Source: a bacterium | Lineage (GTDB): Bacteria; Zixibacteria; MSB-5A5; GN15; FEB-12 | Direction of reading: 5' to 3' | Assembly: GCA_030612965.1 (NCBI GenBank) | Contig: JAUWMW010000157.1 | Location: 1 to 5,893 of the forward strand | DNA length: 5,893 nt | In this document: positions 1-5,688 of the stretch, piece after piece | Numbering within the stretch: position 1 is the first letter of the stretch | Layout: every line of letters begins with the position of its first letter | Notes under the pieces: generated by a model | Told to the model about the DNA's origin: nothing | The model's database searches: none | The model's input: only the letters and a program-made list of their open reading frames with translations | Program-made: the position numbers and the translations under genes

Positions 1-192
1 GAGGTCGCTTTTAACAGGACCAAAAAAACGGAAAGTTTCCCCATTTTCTGAAAACAACAGTTTCCACTTCTTGAAAACATTAACCCATTGATTCAATTCA
101 GATTAGCAGAAATCTCCAACCATTAATGGGGAAGGTCCTGCGGGAAGTAGTACGCCGAGGCCTCACGCTAAGGGGAATTTTGAAAAAATAGC
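1..192. other. AT-rich leader upstream of purD, no gene seen
   Basis: No credible reading frame is present on either strand. Bases 1-120 are rich in A/T runs and hold two similar imperfect dyads (34-56 and 59-79). CCATTAATGG at 120-129 is a perfect 10-bp palindrome and GAGGCCTC at 157-164 is an 8-bp one. Bases 131-176 are clearly more GC-rich than their surroundings. CAGGACC (15-21) is the exact reverse complement of GGTCCTG (134-140). The stretch most likely carries regulatory DNA for purD and perhaps the far downstream end of an upstream gene. No known riboswitch could be recognised. Confidence 0.4.
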
Positions 193-220
193 TTGAAATC
201 TATCCACGCAGGAGTATACT
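193..220 (+). promoter_or_regulatory. Probable sigma70-type promoter of purDE
   Basis: TTGAAA (193-198) and TATACT (215-220) are separated by 16 nt. The -35 matches TTGACA at five of six positions and the -10 matches TATAAT at five of six. The expected transcription start is about 226-228, giving a leader of roughly 27 nt before the purD ATG at 254. It is the best promoter-like element in the window and is correctly placed for a purDE operon. It is inferred from consensus only. Confidence 0.6.
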
Positions 221-253
221 AATAAGCTTTACTCGAAGTGATTGTTGGAGTAT

Positions 254-1534
254 ATGAAAGTATTAGTAATAGGTTCGGGAGGACGGGAACACGTCCTGGT
301 CTGGAAGCTGAAGCAGTCCCGCAAAGTAGACAAGTTGTTCTGCGTCCCCGGCAACGCCGGGATTGCGCAGATAGCCAAGTGCGTATCCATCAGACCGGAC
401 AATTTCAAGGCGATCGGGGATTTCGCCCATCGCAACAAGATCGGTCTGGTCGTGGTCGGTCCGGAAGATCCCCTGGCGGGCGGCATCGTCGACGATCTGC
501 GCCGCCGTCGGTTGAAAGTGTTTGGTCCCTGCAGGAAAGCGGCCAGACTGGAAGCCAGCAAAGTATTCGCCAAAGAGTTCATGCGCAAATACCATGTTCC
601 GACAGCGCCGTTCAAAGTATTCGACAATCCTGCAGAGGCGATCGGCTTCTGCAAAGCTGTCGAGTTCCCGGCTGTGATTAAGGCAGATGGCTTGGCTGCC
701 GGCAAGGGCGCCGTGATCGTCAAAAGTCACAAGCAGGCCGAGTCTGTCATCACCGATATGATGGTCAAAAAATCATTTGGCCAGGCGGGTGCAAAGATCA
801 TCATCGAATCGTTCCTGCAGGGTCAGGAAGTGTCGATCATGGCGCTGGCCGACGGCAAGACGATCATCCCGCTTCTTCCGAGTCAGGACCACAAGCAGGC
901 TTATGATGGTGACCGCGGACCCAACACCGGCGGTATGGGCGCCTACTGCCCGACGAATTTCACTACCGAAGAAGTCAGAGAACAGATCCGCGATCATATC
1001 CTCACCAGGACGATCAACGGCCTGAACGAGGAAGGCATCGGTTATAAAGGTGTGCTTTACGCCGGACTGATGCTCACACCGCAGGGTCCCAAGGTCCTGG
1101 AGTTCAATTGTCGGTTTGGCGACCCCGAAACTCAGGCGGTTCTGCCGCTGTTGAAGTCGGACCTATACGAAGTCATGATGGCCGTAGTTAATCAAAAACT
1201 CGCGTCGTTCGGGCGACTTAGCTGGCATCCCGGGGCGGCGGCCTGTGTCATCATGGCCTCGCGCGGTTACCCCGGCAAGTACGCAACCGGTGCTCAAATC
1301 GCCGGATTGACCGGTAAACAAGAGAACGATTCATACGTCTTTCATGCAGGCACGTCGCGGCGCGAAAACCGATGGTACACCGCCGGTGGTCGTGTCTTGG
1401 GTGTCATGGGAATGGACAAGGACTTGCGTTCGGCCTTGAACCTGGCCTACCGGACGGTACATAAGATAAAGTTCGAAGGAGCCCAGTATCGTAAGGACAT
1501 CGGCTTCAAGGCATCCAAACCGATCGAAGCGTAA
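254..1534 (+). CDS. purD: Phosphoribosylamine--glycine ligase (GAR synthetase)
   Basis: This enzyme catalyses the second step of de novo purine synthesis in the cytoplasm: 5-phosphoribosylamine + glycine + ATP gives GAR + ADP + Pi. The 426-residue product has the usual PurD length and all four parts of the fold. The N-terminal domain begins MKVLVIGSGGREH (1-13), with GNAG at 33-36 and VGPEDPL at 68-74. The ATP-grasp core has KADGLAAGKG (143-152), SQDHK (210-214), GPNTGGMGAY (222-231) and the metal/ATP-binding EFNCRFGDPETQ (283-294). The C-terminal domain has GGRVL (378-382) and YRKDIGF (412-418). ATG 254 is chosen because it gives the family's standard N-terminus; in-frame TTG codons at 242 and 245 would add a few residues, and TGA at 239 closes the frame. 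The ribosome site TTGGAG (245-250) lies unusually close, 3 nt from the ATG. purE follows after 9 nt, so the two are probably cotranscribed. Confidence 0.97.
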   Translation: MKVLVIGSGGREHVLVWKLKQSRKVDKLFCVPGNAGIAQIAKCVSIRPDNFKAIGDFAHRNKIGLVVVGPEDPLAGGIVDDLRRRRLKVFGPCRKAARLEASKVFAKEFMRKYHVPTAPFKVFDNPAEAIGFCKAVEFPAVIKADGLAAGKGAVIVKSHKQAESVITDMMVKKSFGQAGAKIIIESFLQGQEVSIMALADGKTIIPLLPSQDHKQAYDGDRGPNTGGMGAYCPTNFTTEEVREQIRDHILTRTINGLNEEGIGYKGVLYAGLMLTPQGPKVLEFNCRFGDPETQAVLPLLKSDLYEVMMAVVNQKLASFGRLSWHPGAAACVIMASRGYPGKYATGAQIAGLTGKQENDSYVFHAGTSRRENRWYTAGGRVLGVMGMDKDLRSALNLAYRTVHKIKFEGAQYRKDIGFKASKPIEA

Positions 1535-1543
1535 AGGTACTCG

Positions 1544-1990
1544 ATGAGCAAAGTTCTAATCGTCATAGGCTCCAAGTCGGACATGGAGTACGCCGAGATC
1601 TGCGCCAGCCAACTGACAACTTTCGATATCGAGAACAAGATCGAGGTAAGTTCGGCCCATCGCCACCCCCAACAAACGGCGGACTTGACCTCGCGCGCGG
1701 CTGAGGATGGTTACGAGGTCATAATTGCTATGGCCGGTCTGTCGGCGGCGCTGCCGGGTGCTGCCGCCGCCCATTCCAATTTGCCGGTGATCGGCGTGCC
1801 CTTGCCGGCTGCCCTAGAGGGGCTTGATTCGTTACTATCGGTCACGCAGATGCCGCCGGGGATACCTGTTGCCGCAGTTGGGATCGGCAAGCCCGGCGCC
1901 AAAAATGCTGCAATTTTGGCGGCGCGAATCCTGGCCTTGAAACATGCTGATATTGCCGCAGGAGTCAAGTCTCACCGAGATTCGCTGTAG
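1544..1990 (+). CDS. purE: PurE family protein: N5-CAIR mutase / AIR carboxylase
   Basis: PurE makes CAIR, the carboxylated imidazole intermediate of purine synthesis, either from N5-CAIR (class I, working with PurK) or directly from AIR and CO2 (class II). The 148-residue product has the phosphate-binding GSKSD (9-13), SSAHRHP (36-42) with the catalytic His39, and the long 'GVP...GLDSLLSVTQMPPGIPV' block (84-109). The GIGKPGAKNAAILAARIL stretch looks class I-like. In AGLSAALPG (64-72), however, Ala69 sits where many class I enzymes have the His of AHLPG. The chain also stops about 15-20 residues earlier than E. coli or Thermotoga PurE. No purK is seen, so the class stays open. ATG 1544 is preceded by AAAGG (1533-1537), which overlaps the purD stop and indicates an operon with coupled translation. 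No terminator separates it from the next gene. Confidence 0.93.
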   Translation: MSKVLIVIGSKSDMEYAEICASQLTTFDIENKIEVSSAHRHPQQTADLTSRAAEDGYEVIIAMAGLSAALPGAAAAHSNLPVIGVPLPAALEGLDSLLSVTQMPPGIPVAAVGIGKPGAKNAAILAARILALKHADIAAGVKSHRDSL

Positions 1991-2015
1991 CGTTTTTTGT
2001 GAATCCCCAATGAAG

Positions 2016-2043
2016 TTGGATTGTAAAAGCACTGAAATAGAAT
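2016..2043 (+). promoter_or_regulatory. Possible promoter of the TPR gene
   Basis: TTGGAT (2016-2021) and TAGAAT (2038-2043) are 16 nt apart in the purE-TPR gap. If used, transcription would start near 2050, inside the ribosome site assigned to ATG 2057. That would favour ATG 2075, which has GAAGG at 2065-2069. The match is moderate, and readthrough from purDE is equally possible. Confidence 0.3.
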
Positions 2044-2056
2044 GAAGGGAAAGTTC

Positions 2057-2962
2057 ATGGTTGTGAAGGCGAATATGAAACTACATGCACTGCTCGTACT
2101 GACAATGGTGATGATGTCAAGCATCCTCATCGGCAACGTCCTGGCTGACACTGAGAAAGCCAAGGAGTACTACAATTCGGGGATCCAGGAGGCGCAGGCG
2201 GGCAACACCGGCGCCGCCGTCATTGCCTACAAAGCGGCAATTGGTGCGGACGCCGATTATGTGGACGCCTATATCAATCTTGGCGTCATCTACTTCCAGC
2301 AGAAGGATTATCAGAAAGCTCTCGATACCTACACAACCGCGACCGAGAAAGATCCTCAAAACTCGGCCGCTCTGACCAATCTCGGCCGCGTGCAACTTAA
2401 GCTGAAGAGGTACGCGGAAGCTGAGACTTCATTTCAGACGGCTATTGGAATCGACAGCACTAACGCCGATCTGTACAAGGAACTCGGCAAGGCGCATTTC
2501 TACAAAAAGGACTATGCCAAGCTGATCGAGACTCTCACCAAGTATCATAACATGGGCGGTGGTGACCACCTGAGCCACTACATGCTCGGCAAGGGATATC
2601 AGAAAACCAAGAAAACCACCAATGCCGTGGCGGGTTTCAAGAAGTCGATCGAATTAAAGAGCGACTACTACAATTCCCATTTCGCCTTGGGTTCCATCTA
2701 TCACAGTCAGGGCAAGTTCAAGAGCGCGGCCAGCGCCTACAAGGCGGCGCTGAAAGCAAAACCGACCGCCTATTTGGCGTCGTATAACTACGCCATCGCA
2801 GTTAGCCAAGCTGACTCCGAAGACTACGCTACGATCATAAGAGTCTGGGAGAGCTTCATCAAGATGGCCAAGAAGAATCCAAAGGCCAAATCAAAAGTCG
2901 CCGAAGCCCAGCAGATCGTCAAGGATAGCAAAGTCGCTCAGGAGAAGGCCAACCTGCAGTAG
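2057..2962 (+). CDS. Secreted tetratricopeptide-repeat (TPR) protein
   Basis: The product is a 301-residue exported repeat protein. Residues 7-30 form a signal peptide (MKLHALLVLTMVMM..., cleavage predicted after VLA, before DTEK). The rest is about seven helix-turn-helix TPR units, roughly at 34-67, 69-102, 103-136, 137-170, 171-204, 205-238 and 241-276. Typical positions are visible, for example AYINLGVIYFQQKDYQKAL (71-89) and FALGSIYHSQGKFKSAASAY (209-228). The tail is lysine-rich (AKKNPKAKSKVAEAQQ). TPR arrays are protein-protein scaffolds, so a periplasmic or envelope assembly role is likely, but no partner is evident. Three in-frame ATGs compete: 2042 has no ribosome site, 2057 has GAAGGGA (2044-2050), and 2075 has GAAGG (2065-2069) and a cleaner signal peptide. 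The last 78 codons reappear at 4168-4404. A terminator starts 26 nt after the stop. Confidence 0.88.
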   Translation: MVVKANMKLHALLVLTMVMMSSILIGNVLADTEKAKEYYNSGIQEAQAGNTGAAVIAYKAAIGADADYVDAYINLGVIYFQQKDYQKALDTYTTATEKDPQNSAALTNLGRVQLKLKRYAEAETSFQTAIGIDSTNADLYKELGKAHFYKKDYAKLIETLTKYHNMGGGDHLSHYMLGKGYQKTKKTTNAVAGFKKSIELKSDYYNSHFALGSIYHSQGKFKSAASAYKAALKAKPTAYLASYNYAIAVSQADSEDYATIIRVWESFIKMAKKNPKAKSKVAEAQQIVKDSKVAQEKANLQ

Positions 2963-2987
2963 ATGACTTCGCACATTATCGATTCCG

Positions 2988-3016
2988 AAAAACCCCGCGT
3001 TGAAGCGGGGTTTTTT
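2988..3016 (+). terminator. Strong bidirectional rho-independent terminator
   Basis: AAAAACCCCGC (2988-2998) pairs perfectly with GCGGGGTTTTT (3005-3015) around the 6-nt loop GTTGAA, and the T-run extends to 3016. The GC core is CCCCGC/GCGGGG. The flanking A-run gives a U-tract on the opposite strand too, so it could stop both the TPR gene from the left and transcripts of the minus-strand gene from the right. Confidence 0.92.
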
Positions 3017-3212
3017 GTGTGCTGGGATGGAATTCATGTGGGCGGAAGCCCCCCCGGTCTGCCGCTATTGTGAAGCGCGAAACAGGGTTTGCTGTGTCAA
3101 GGCCCATGTGAGGGCGTCTGCAGCCCACGAAAACGTGCCATCCGACCACCGACCCTAACTGCCAGACGCGTACTCAGACTTGATCAAAGAGCATCACGGT
3201 CGCACCTTGTCA
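3017..3212. other. Intergenic stretch between converging genes, nothing recognised
   Basis: This short stretch lies between the terminator and the stop codon of the minus-strand gene. A 69-codon plus-strand frame at 3089-3298 overlaps that gene, lacks a clear ribosome site and has an arginine/proline-heavy translation typical of chance frames. I assign no function. It could be 3' untranslated sequence of the minus-strand gene or one border of an inserted segment. Confidence 0.4.
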
Positions 3213-3872
3213 TCATAAGTCATCGAGTGCTTGCTCCAAGTCGGCCTGTTCTTCTAAGCCCGCCAGTTGTATGCTTCGGTACTCGATTCCAGAGTTGATC
3301 TTGTAATTGTCGCCATTCAGGTAAAGGTACACTGTCGTGTTGCCGTCGTTCCATTTCGCGTAAAAGCGCAGGTGCCCAACCGAGACGGCCATCCCCCAAC
3401 TTTCCGGGTTGTCTCGGTATAAATCATTGAGCCATACGATTTCATCTTCTAATGGTGCGCCGTATTTCTTTGATAGCAGTTTCTGGAGTGATCGATAGTC
3501 CAAAGTAAACTCTGTCTTGTTACTGTGCTTCTCGTTGAGAATGTACTTCGATCTTACCAACTGATCGTGAACGAAAATATACACAACAAGAACATCGAAC
3601 CCCGCAAGTTTGGTTTTGTATACAACCGATTTTTCTGATACATTTGCCACGTCCGCGGACTCGGATGTCTGTACACTTTCTTTAGTCATCCCCCAGCGCG
3701 TTTTGCGAAAGTGAAAAGTGGTGTCACTTGTTGTTGTGTCCGCATACTGCCACGTGCCATCCTCCTTAAGCACGATTCGCTTGTTTTGGCCGTCCAACGT
3801 GACGGCCATCCTATCAGCAAATGCAGTCGTAGCCAATAGGGCAATTGCGCTTAAGACAACGAGTTTCTTCAT
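3213..3872 (-). CDS. Secreted protein of unknown function, 'DGTW' plus 'WGM' modules
   Basis: The 219-residue product is exported: MKKLVVLSAIALLATTAFA (1-19) is a classic signal peptide with cleavage before Asp20. Residues 22-43 (LDGQNKRIVLKEDGTWQY) resemble the short 'DG..V.L..DGTW.Y' segment found at the start of various periplasmic or envelope proteins. After a Ser/Thr-rich linker (45-53), residues 55-219 form one mixed alpha/beta domain. It starts FRKTRWGMTKESV, includes KYILNEKHSNKTEF and KKYGAP, and ends in an acidic LEEQADLEQALDDL tail. I recall similar 'RWGMS.E.V' secreted hypothetical proteins in several phyla but know no assigned function. The start at 3872 is set by an excellent AAAGGAGA site 5 nt upstream and by the signal peptide; the frame extends to 3977 without support. 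It faces the TPR gene and sits between the full TPR gene and the truncated copy. By eye it is more A/T-rich than purDE. Confidence 0.85.
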   Translation of the reverse strand: MKKLVVLSAIALLATTAFADRMAVTLDGQNKRIVLKEDGTWQYADTTTSDTTFHFRKTRWGMTKESVQTSESADVANVSEKSVVYKTKLAGFDVLVVYIFVHDQLVRSKYILNEKHSNKTEFTLDYRSLQKLLSKKYGAPLEDEIVWLNDLYRDNPESWGMAVSVGHLRFYAKWNDGNTTVYLYLNGDNYKINSGIEYRSIQLAGLEEQADLEQALDDL

Positions 3873-3877
3873 GCGAT

Positions 3878-3885
3878 TCTCCTTT
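3878..3885 (-). promoter_or_regulatory. Ribosome binding site of the minus-strand secreted protein
   Basis: On the minus strand AAAGGAGA ends 5 nt before the ATG at 3872. It is the strongest Shine-Dalgarno match in the window and decides this start over the upstream in-frame ATG at 3977, which would put 35 uncharged, non-signal residues ahead of the signal peptide. Confidence 0.85.
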
Positions 3886-4146
3886 GGATTGCCTGCCTTG
3901 CAAGCGGAGTGAATTTGTCGTGCTCCGTCCAATGTCGTTCCTTGCCCGGTACTACCAGAAGACTTATAGCCGCGCACTTTCGCGAAGGTCTTCCCCTACC
4001 GAAGGCTTGCTAATGGGTGAAAGTACACCTAACCGTCGGCAGTTGTCAAGCGTCTCAATTCCCATTCCTGCTGACTCATACCCCTATGATGCCGTGCCCC
4101 GCTGACAAATCCTGTCAGTCTGTTTTCGTCCTCCGTCATTTCCGGA
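3886..4146. other. Intergenic region with hairpins; upstream of the minus-strand gene
   Basis: No gene is supported. On the minus strand TATAAG (3963-3968) could be a -10 element, though no good -35 lies at the right distance. It falls inside an interrupted inverted repeat, GAAGAC (3958-3963) with GTCTTC (3988-3993) and inner CGCG pairs (3971-3974, 3981-3984). CTGACA (4102-4107) and TGTCAG (4113-4118) form a 6-bp stem with a 5-nt loop followed by TCTGTTTT, a weak terminator-like structure on the plus strand. Bases from about 4112 onward may be decayed TPR coding sequence. Confidence 0.45.
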
Positions 4147-4404
4147 ATGCTCAGGTGCTCACACTGTGCGGCCGCTGCCTTCAAGGCGGCCTTGAAGGCT
4201 AAGCCGAAAAAGTACCTGGCGTCATACAACTACGCTGTGGCGGTGGAATCCAGCAATCCTGATAACTACACTCGTAGCATTCAAGTGTGCGAGGATTTCA
4301 TCAAACTGGCCAAGAAGAACCCAAAGGCCAAGACGAGTGTTGCCAACGCTCAGCAACATGTAAAAGAGCTTAAGGAAGCCGCCGAGCAGGCCGATCTCAA
4401 TTAA
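4147..4404 (+). pseudogene. Truncated TPR paralogue (C-terminal remnant)
   Basis: From 4168 to the stop at 4404 this is a gap-free copy of the last 78 codons of the upstream TPR gene (2726-2962). By hand count about 48 of 78 residues are identical, including KAALKAKP, YLASYNYA and AKKNPKAK. The copy lacks the signal peptide and all earlier repeats. The only available start is ATG 4147, which has no ribosome site and adds seven unrelated residues (MLRCSHC). Upstream, a different frame (about 4115-4155, S.F.L.......Q) still resembles residues 207-219 of the full protein, suggesting a 2-nt deletion and frameshift just before 4168. The part that remains is open without stops. I read it as a broken second copy of the TPR gene. 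An expressed 85-residue protein is less likely. Confidence 0.75.
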
Positions 4405-4430
4405 GCTCCAACAGGCAAAGTAGATCAACG

Positions 4431-4458
4431 ATAAGCCCCGCTGCCAAGCGGGGCTTAT
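4431..4458 (+). terminator. Terminator-like hairpin after the truncated TPR copy
   Basis: ATAAGCCCCGC (4431-4441) pairs over 11 bp with GCGGGGCTTAT (4448-4458) around TGCCAA. It begins 26 nt after the stop at 4404, the same distance as the terminator after the full TPR gene, and shares the CCCCGC/GCGGGG core. The duplicated unit therefore apparently included the terminator. The U-tract is poor (TTATTG), so efficiency may be reduced. Confidence 0.8.
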
Positions 4459-5051
4459 TGTCTGCTGAGACGGCGGTGGGTGGGGCGGTTTCAAACTTGT
4501 TTGGGAAGGACTACAGTAAGGAAAGTTACCCCCAAACGAGCAGGCGATGTCATAAAGCCGTTTCGCAGGGTCCTGATCTCGACGAAGTCGGAATTGTGAC
4601 CCTGCGATTCTCGCTAAGGTGTTGTGGGGAATCAGCCTTAAGAACCACCGGTTCACATCCGCCGCGGCGGACCTTCGGCGAACGCAGGAACCAGTGGAAC
4701 ATACAATTGCGACACAGCCTTGAGTTTGAGGGTGCCACCCGGTCGGAGAAGTTCTGACCTGCGAATTCTCCGGGGCGGACTCAGGCGGCATGTGGCTTCC
4801 CCTGTAAACATAGGCTGATATCCACAATGGCAAGGAGTTTTCATTCCTGCGGCCACATTCCAGTTCTTGGTCAATTCTTCCGATTTTCGCCAGCTCACGG
4901 CCACAAGCTGGACACAAAGCTACATGGATCAATTTGATCTAGTAGAAGGTTAGACATCTCCTGGCTAGGCGATGCGTCGCGTGTGATCGCCAGGTTCCGT
5001 GCCTACCCGAAGAAGGTGAAGGTCGCGTAGGGCGCGTTGCACACCAAGAGA
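4459..5051. other. Long gene-poor stretch, possible decayed sequence
   Basis: No frame has a start, ribosome site and protein-like composition together. The longest minus-strand frame (4222-4932) runs through the TPR remnant and the terminator and is not credible as a whole. Its first residues do contain CPACG (4900-4914), and another frame has CHCGY (4818-4832), which could be a frameshifted zinc-ribbon remnant. Other structure includes TCCGCCGCGGCGGA (4658-4671, a perfect 14-bp palindrome), CGGAGAA/TTCTCCG (4744-4750 and 4766-4772), and overlapping inverted repeats between 4960 and 4994. Confidence 0.45.
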
Positions 5052-5079
5052 AAGGGACAGCATGGAAATGCTGTCCCTT
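5052..5079 (-). terminator. Hairpin closing the minus-strand dockerin-like operon
   Basis: AAGGGACAGCAT (5052-5063) pairs perfectly over 12 bp with ATGCTGTCCCTT (5068-5079) around the 4-nt loop GGAA. It lies about 29 nt beyond the stop of the minus-strand gene ending at 5109. On the minus strand it is followed by TCTCTTGG, a modest U-rich tail, so it is a probable but not ideal terminator. It could also act as an mRNA-stabilising 3' structure. Confidence 0.7.
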
Positions 5080-5108
5080 GTTCATTTTCACGAACCAAAT
5101 CGGGTGCA

Positions 5109-5669
5109 CTACGGACAGGCCTCCGGCGGTGGCCCACCGGTGAACATGTAGTCGACCAGGTGGACCAGGTCGGCGATGTCAATCGTTGAACCGCCGCTGC
5201 CGTCTATATCACTTTCCTCAAAACATGGTGGGGCCGGACCACCATTGAACATGAAGTCAACCAGATACACCAGATCAGAGATGTCAATGACGTCACCGGG
5301 ATCGTAGTCGACATTGCCCCGTATGGCGCCCATACAACAGTCACCGCCCCCGGCGAAATTCTGCCAGTAGCCGTGGCGGAGGTCGTAGTTGCTCGAACTA
5401 CCTTCACCGATGACAACCTGTCCAACGGTGCCCTTGACACCATAGCTGGTCGAACTACCGTCGGTGGCGCCGGCGGCGATCACCTGCCACTTGATTTGTT
5501 CACCGGCACGGGCAGCAATGGCTGCGCGCACCATTTCGAGTTGCTGGTCAATATCCGCTATCTCGGTCTTGGGTTCAGTTGCCTTTTTGCCTTCGTCCGC
5601 GAGGATCATCCCAACCACCAAGCTCAGAGCAACCATCATAGCAGCTAAAATCGGAATCAGTTTCTTCAT
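5109..5669 (-). CDS. Secreted protein with C-terminal dockerin-like repeat pair
   Basis: The 186-residue product is exported; residues 1-24 are a signal peptide (MKKLIPILAAMMVALSLVVG..., cleavage likely after ILA). A charged helical stretch (33-58) is followed by residues 60-104, 'WQVIAAGATDGSSTSYGVKG...NYDLRHGYWQNF', a beta-type segment. Two calcium-loop/helix repeats end the protein: 118-152 (N119, D121, D123, D129, D132 then LVYLVDFMFNGGPAPPC) and 154-186 (D154, D156, D164, D167 then LVHLVDYMFTGGPPPEAC). This is the type I dockerin pattern, with about two extra residues in each loop. Such tails in non-cellulosomal bacteria are thought to serve surface attachment or Ca-dependent folding; no cohesin is seen here. 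Cysteines 111, 112, 149 and 185 could form disulfides. GGAG (5678-5681) lies 8 nt before the ATG. It is downstream of, and probably cotranscribed with, the partial S74-like gene 19 nt away. Confidence 0.87.
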   Translation of the reverse strand: MKKLIPILAAMMVALSLVVGMILADEGKKATEPKTEIADIDQQLEMVRAAIAARAGEQIKWQVIAAGATDGSSTSYGVKGTVGQVVIGEGSSSNYDLRHGYWQNFAGGGDCCMGAIRGNVDYDPGDVIDISDLVYLVDFMFNGGPAPPCFEESDIDGSGGSTIDIADLVHLVDYMFTGGPPPEACP

Positions 5670-5688
5670 TGTCCTTACTCCAATCCAA

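Noticed and set aside
238..1025. Several open frames overlapping purD on both strands
   Set aside because: They are shadows of a fully conserved purD and have arginine/serine-rich, non-family translations.
1979..2005. GATTCGC/GTGAATC hairpin with a T-run at the purE stop
   Set aside because: The T-run sits in the loop, not after the stem, and the stem is weak, so it is not a standard terminator.
1447..2032. Minus-strand and alternate frames over purE
   Set aside because: They lie inside purE and lack ribosome sites or recognisable domains.
3089..3298. 69-codon plus-strand frame
   Set aside because: It overlaps the well-supported minus-strand gene, has no clear ribosome site, and has a low-complexity Arg/Pro-type translation.
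4646..4662. GGTTCACATCC resembling a tRNA T-loop
   Set aside because: The near-invariant A58 is C, the flanking T-stem does not pair, and no acceptor or anticodon arms are present.
4458..4757. 99-codon plus-strand frame
   Set aside because: It starts inside the terminator hairpin, has no ribosome site and no recognisable motif.
4222..4932. 236-codon minus-strand frame
   Set aside because: It runs antisense through the TPR remnant and a terminator with no protein-like composition overall. Only its first ~40 codons deserve a look and are reported separately.
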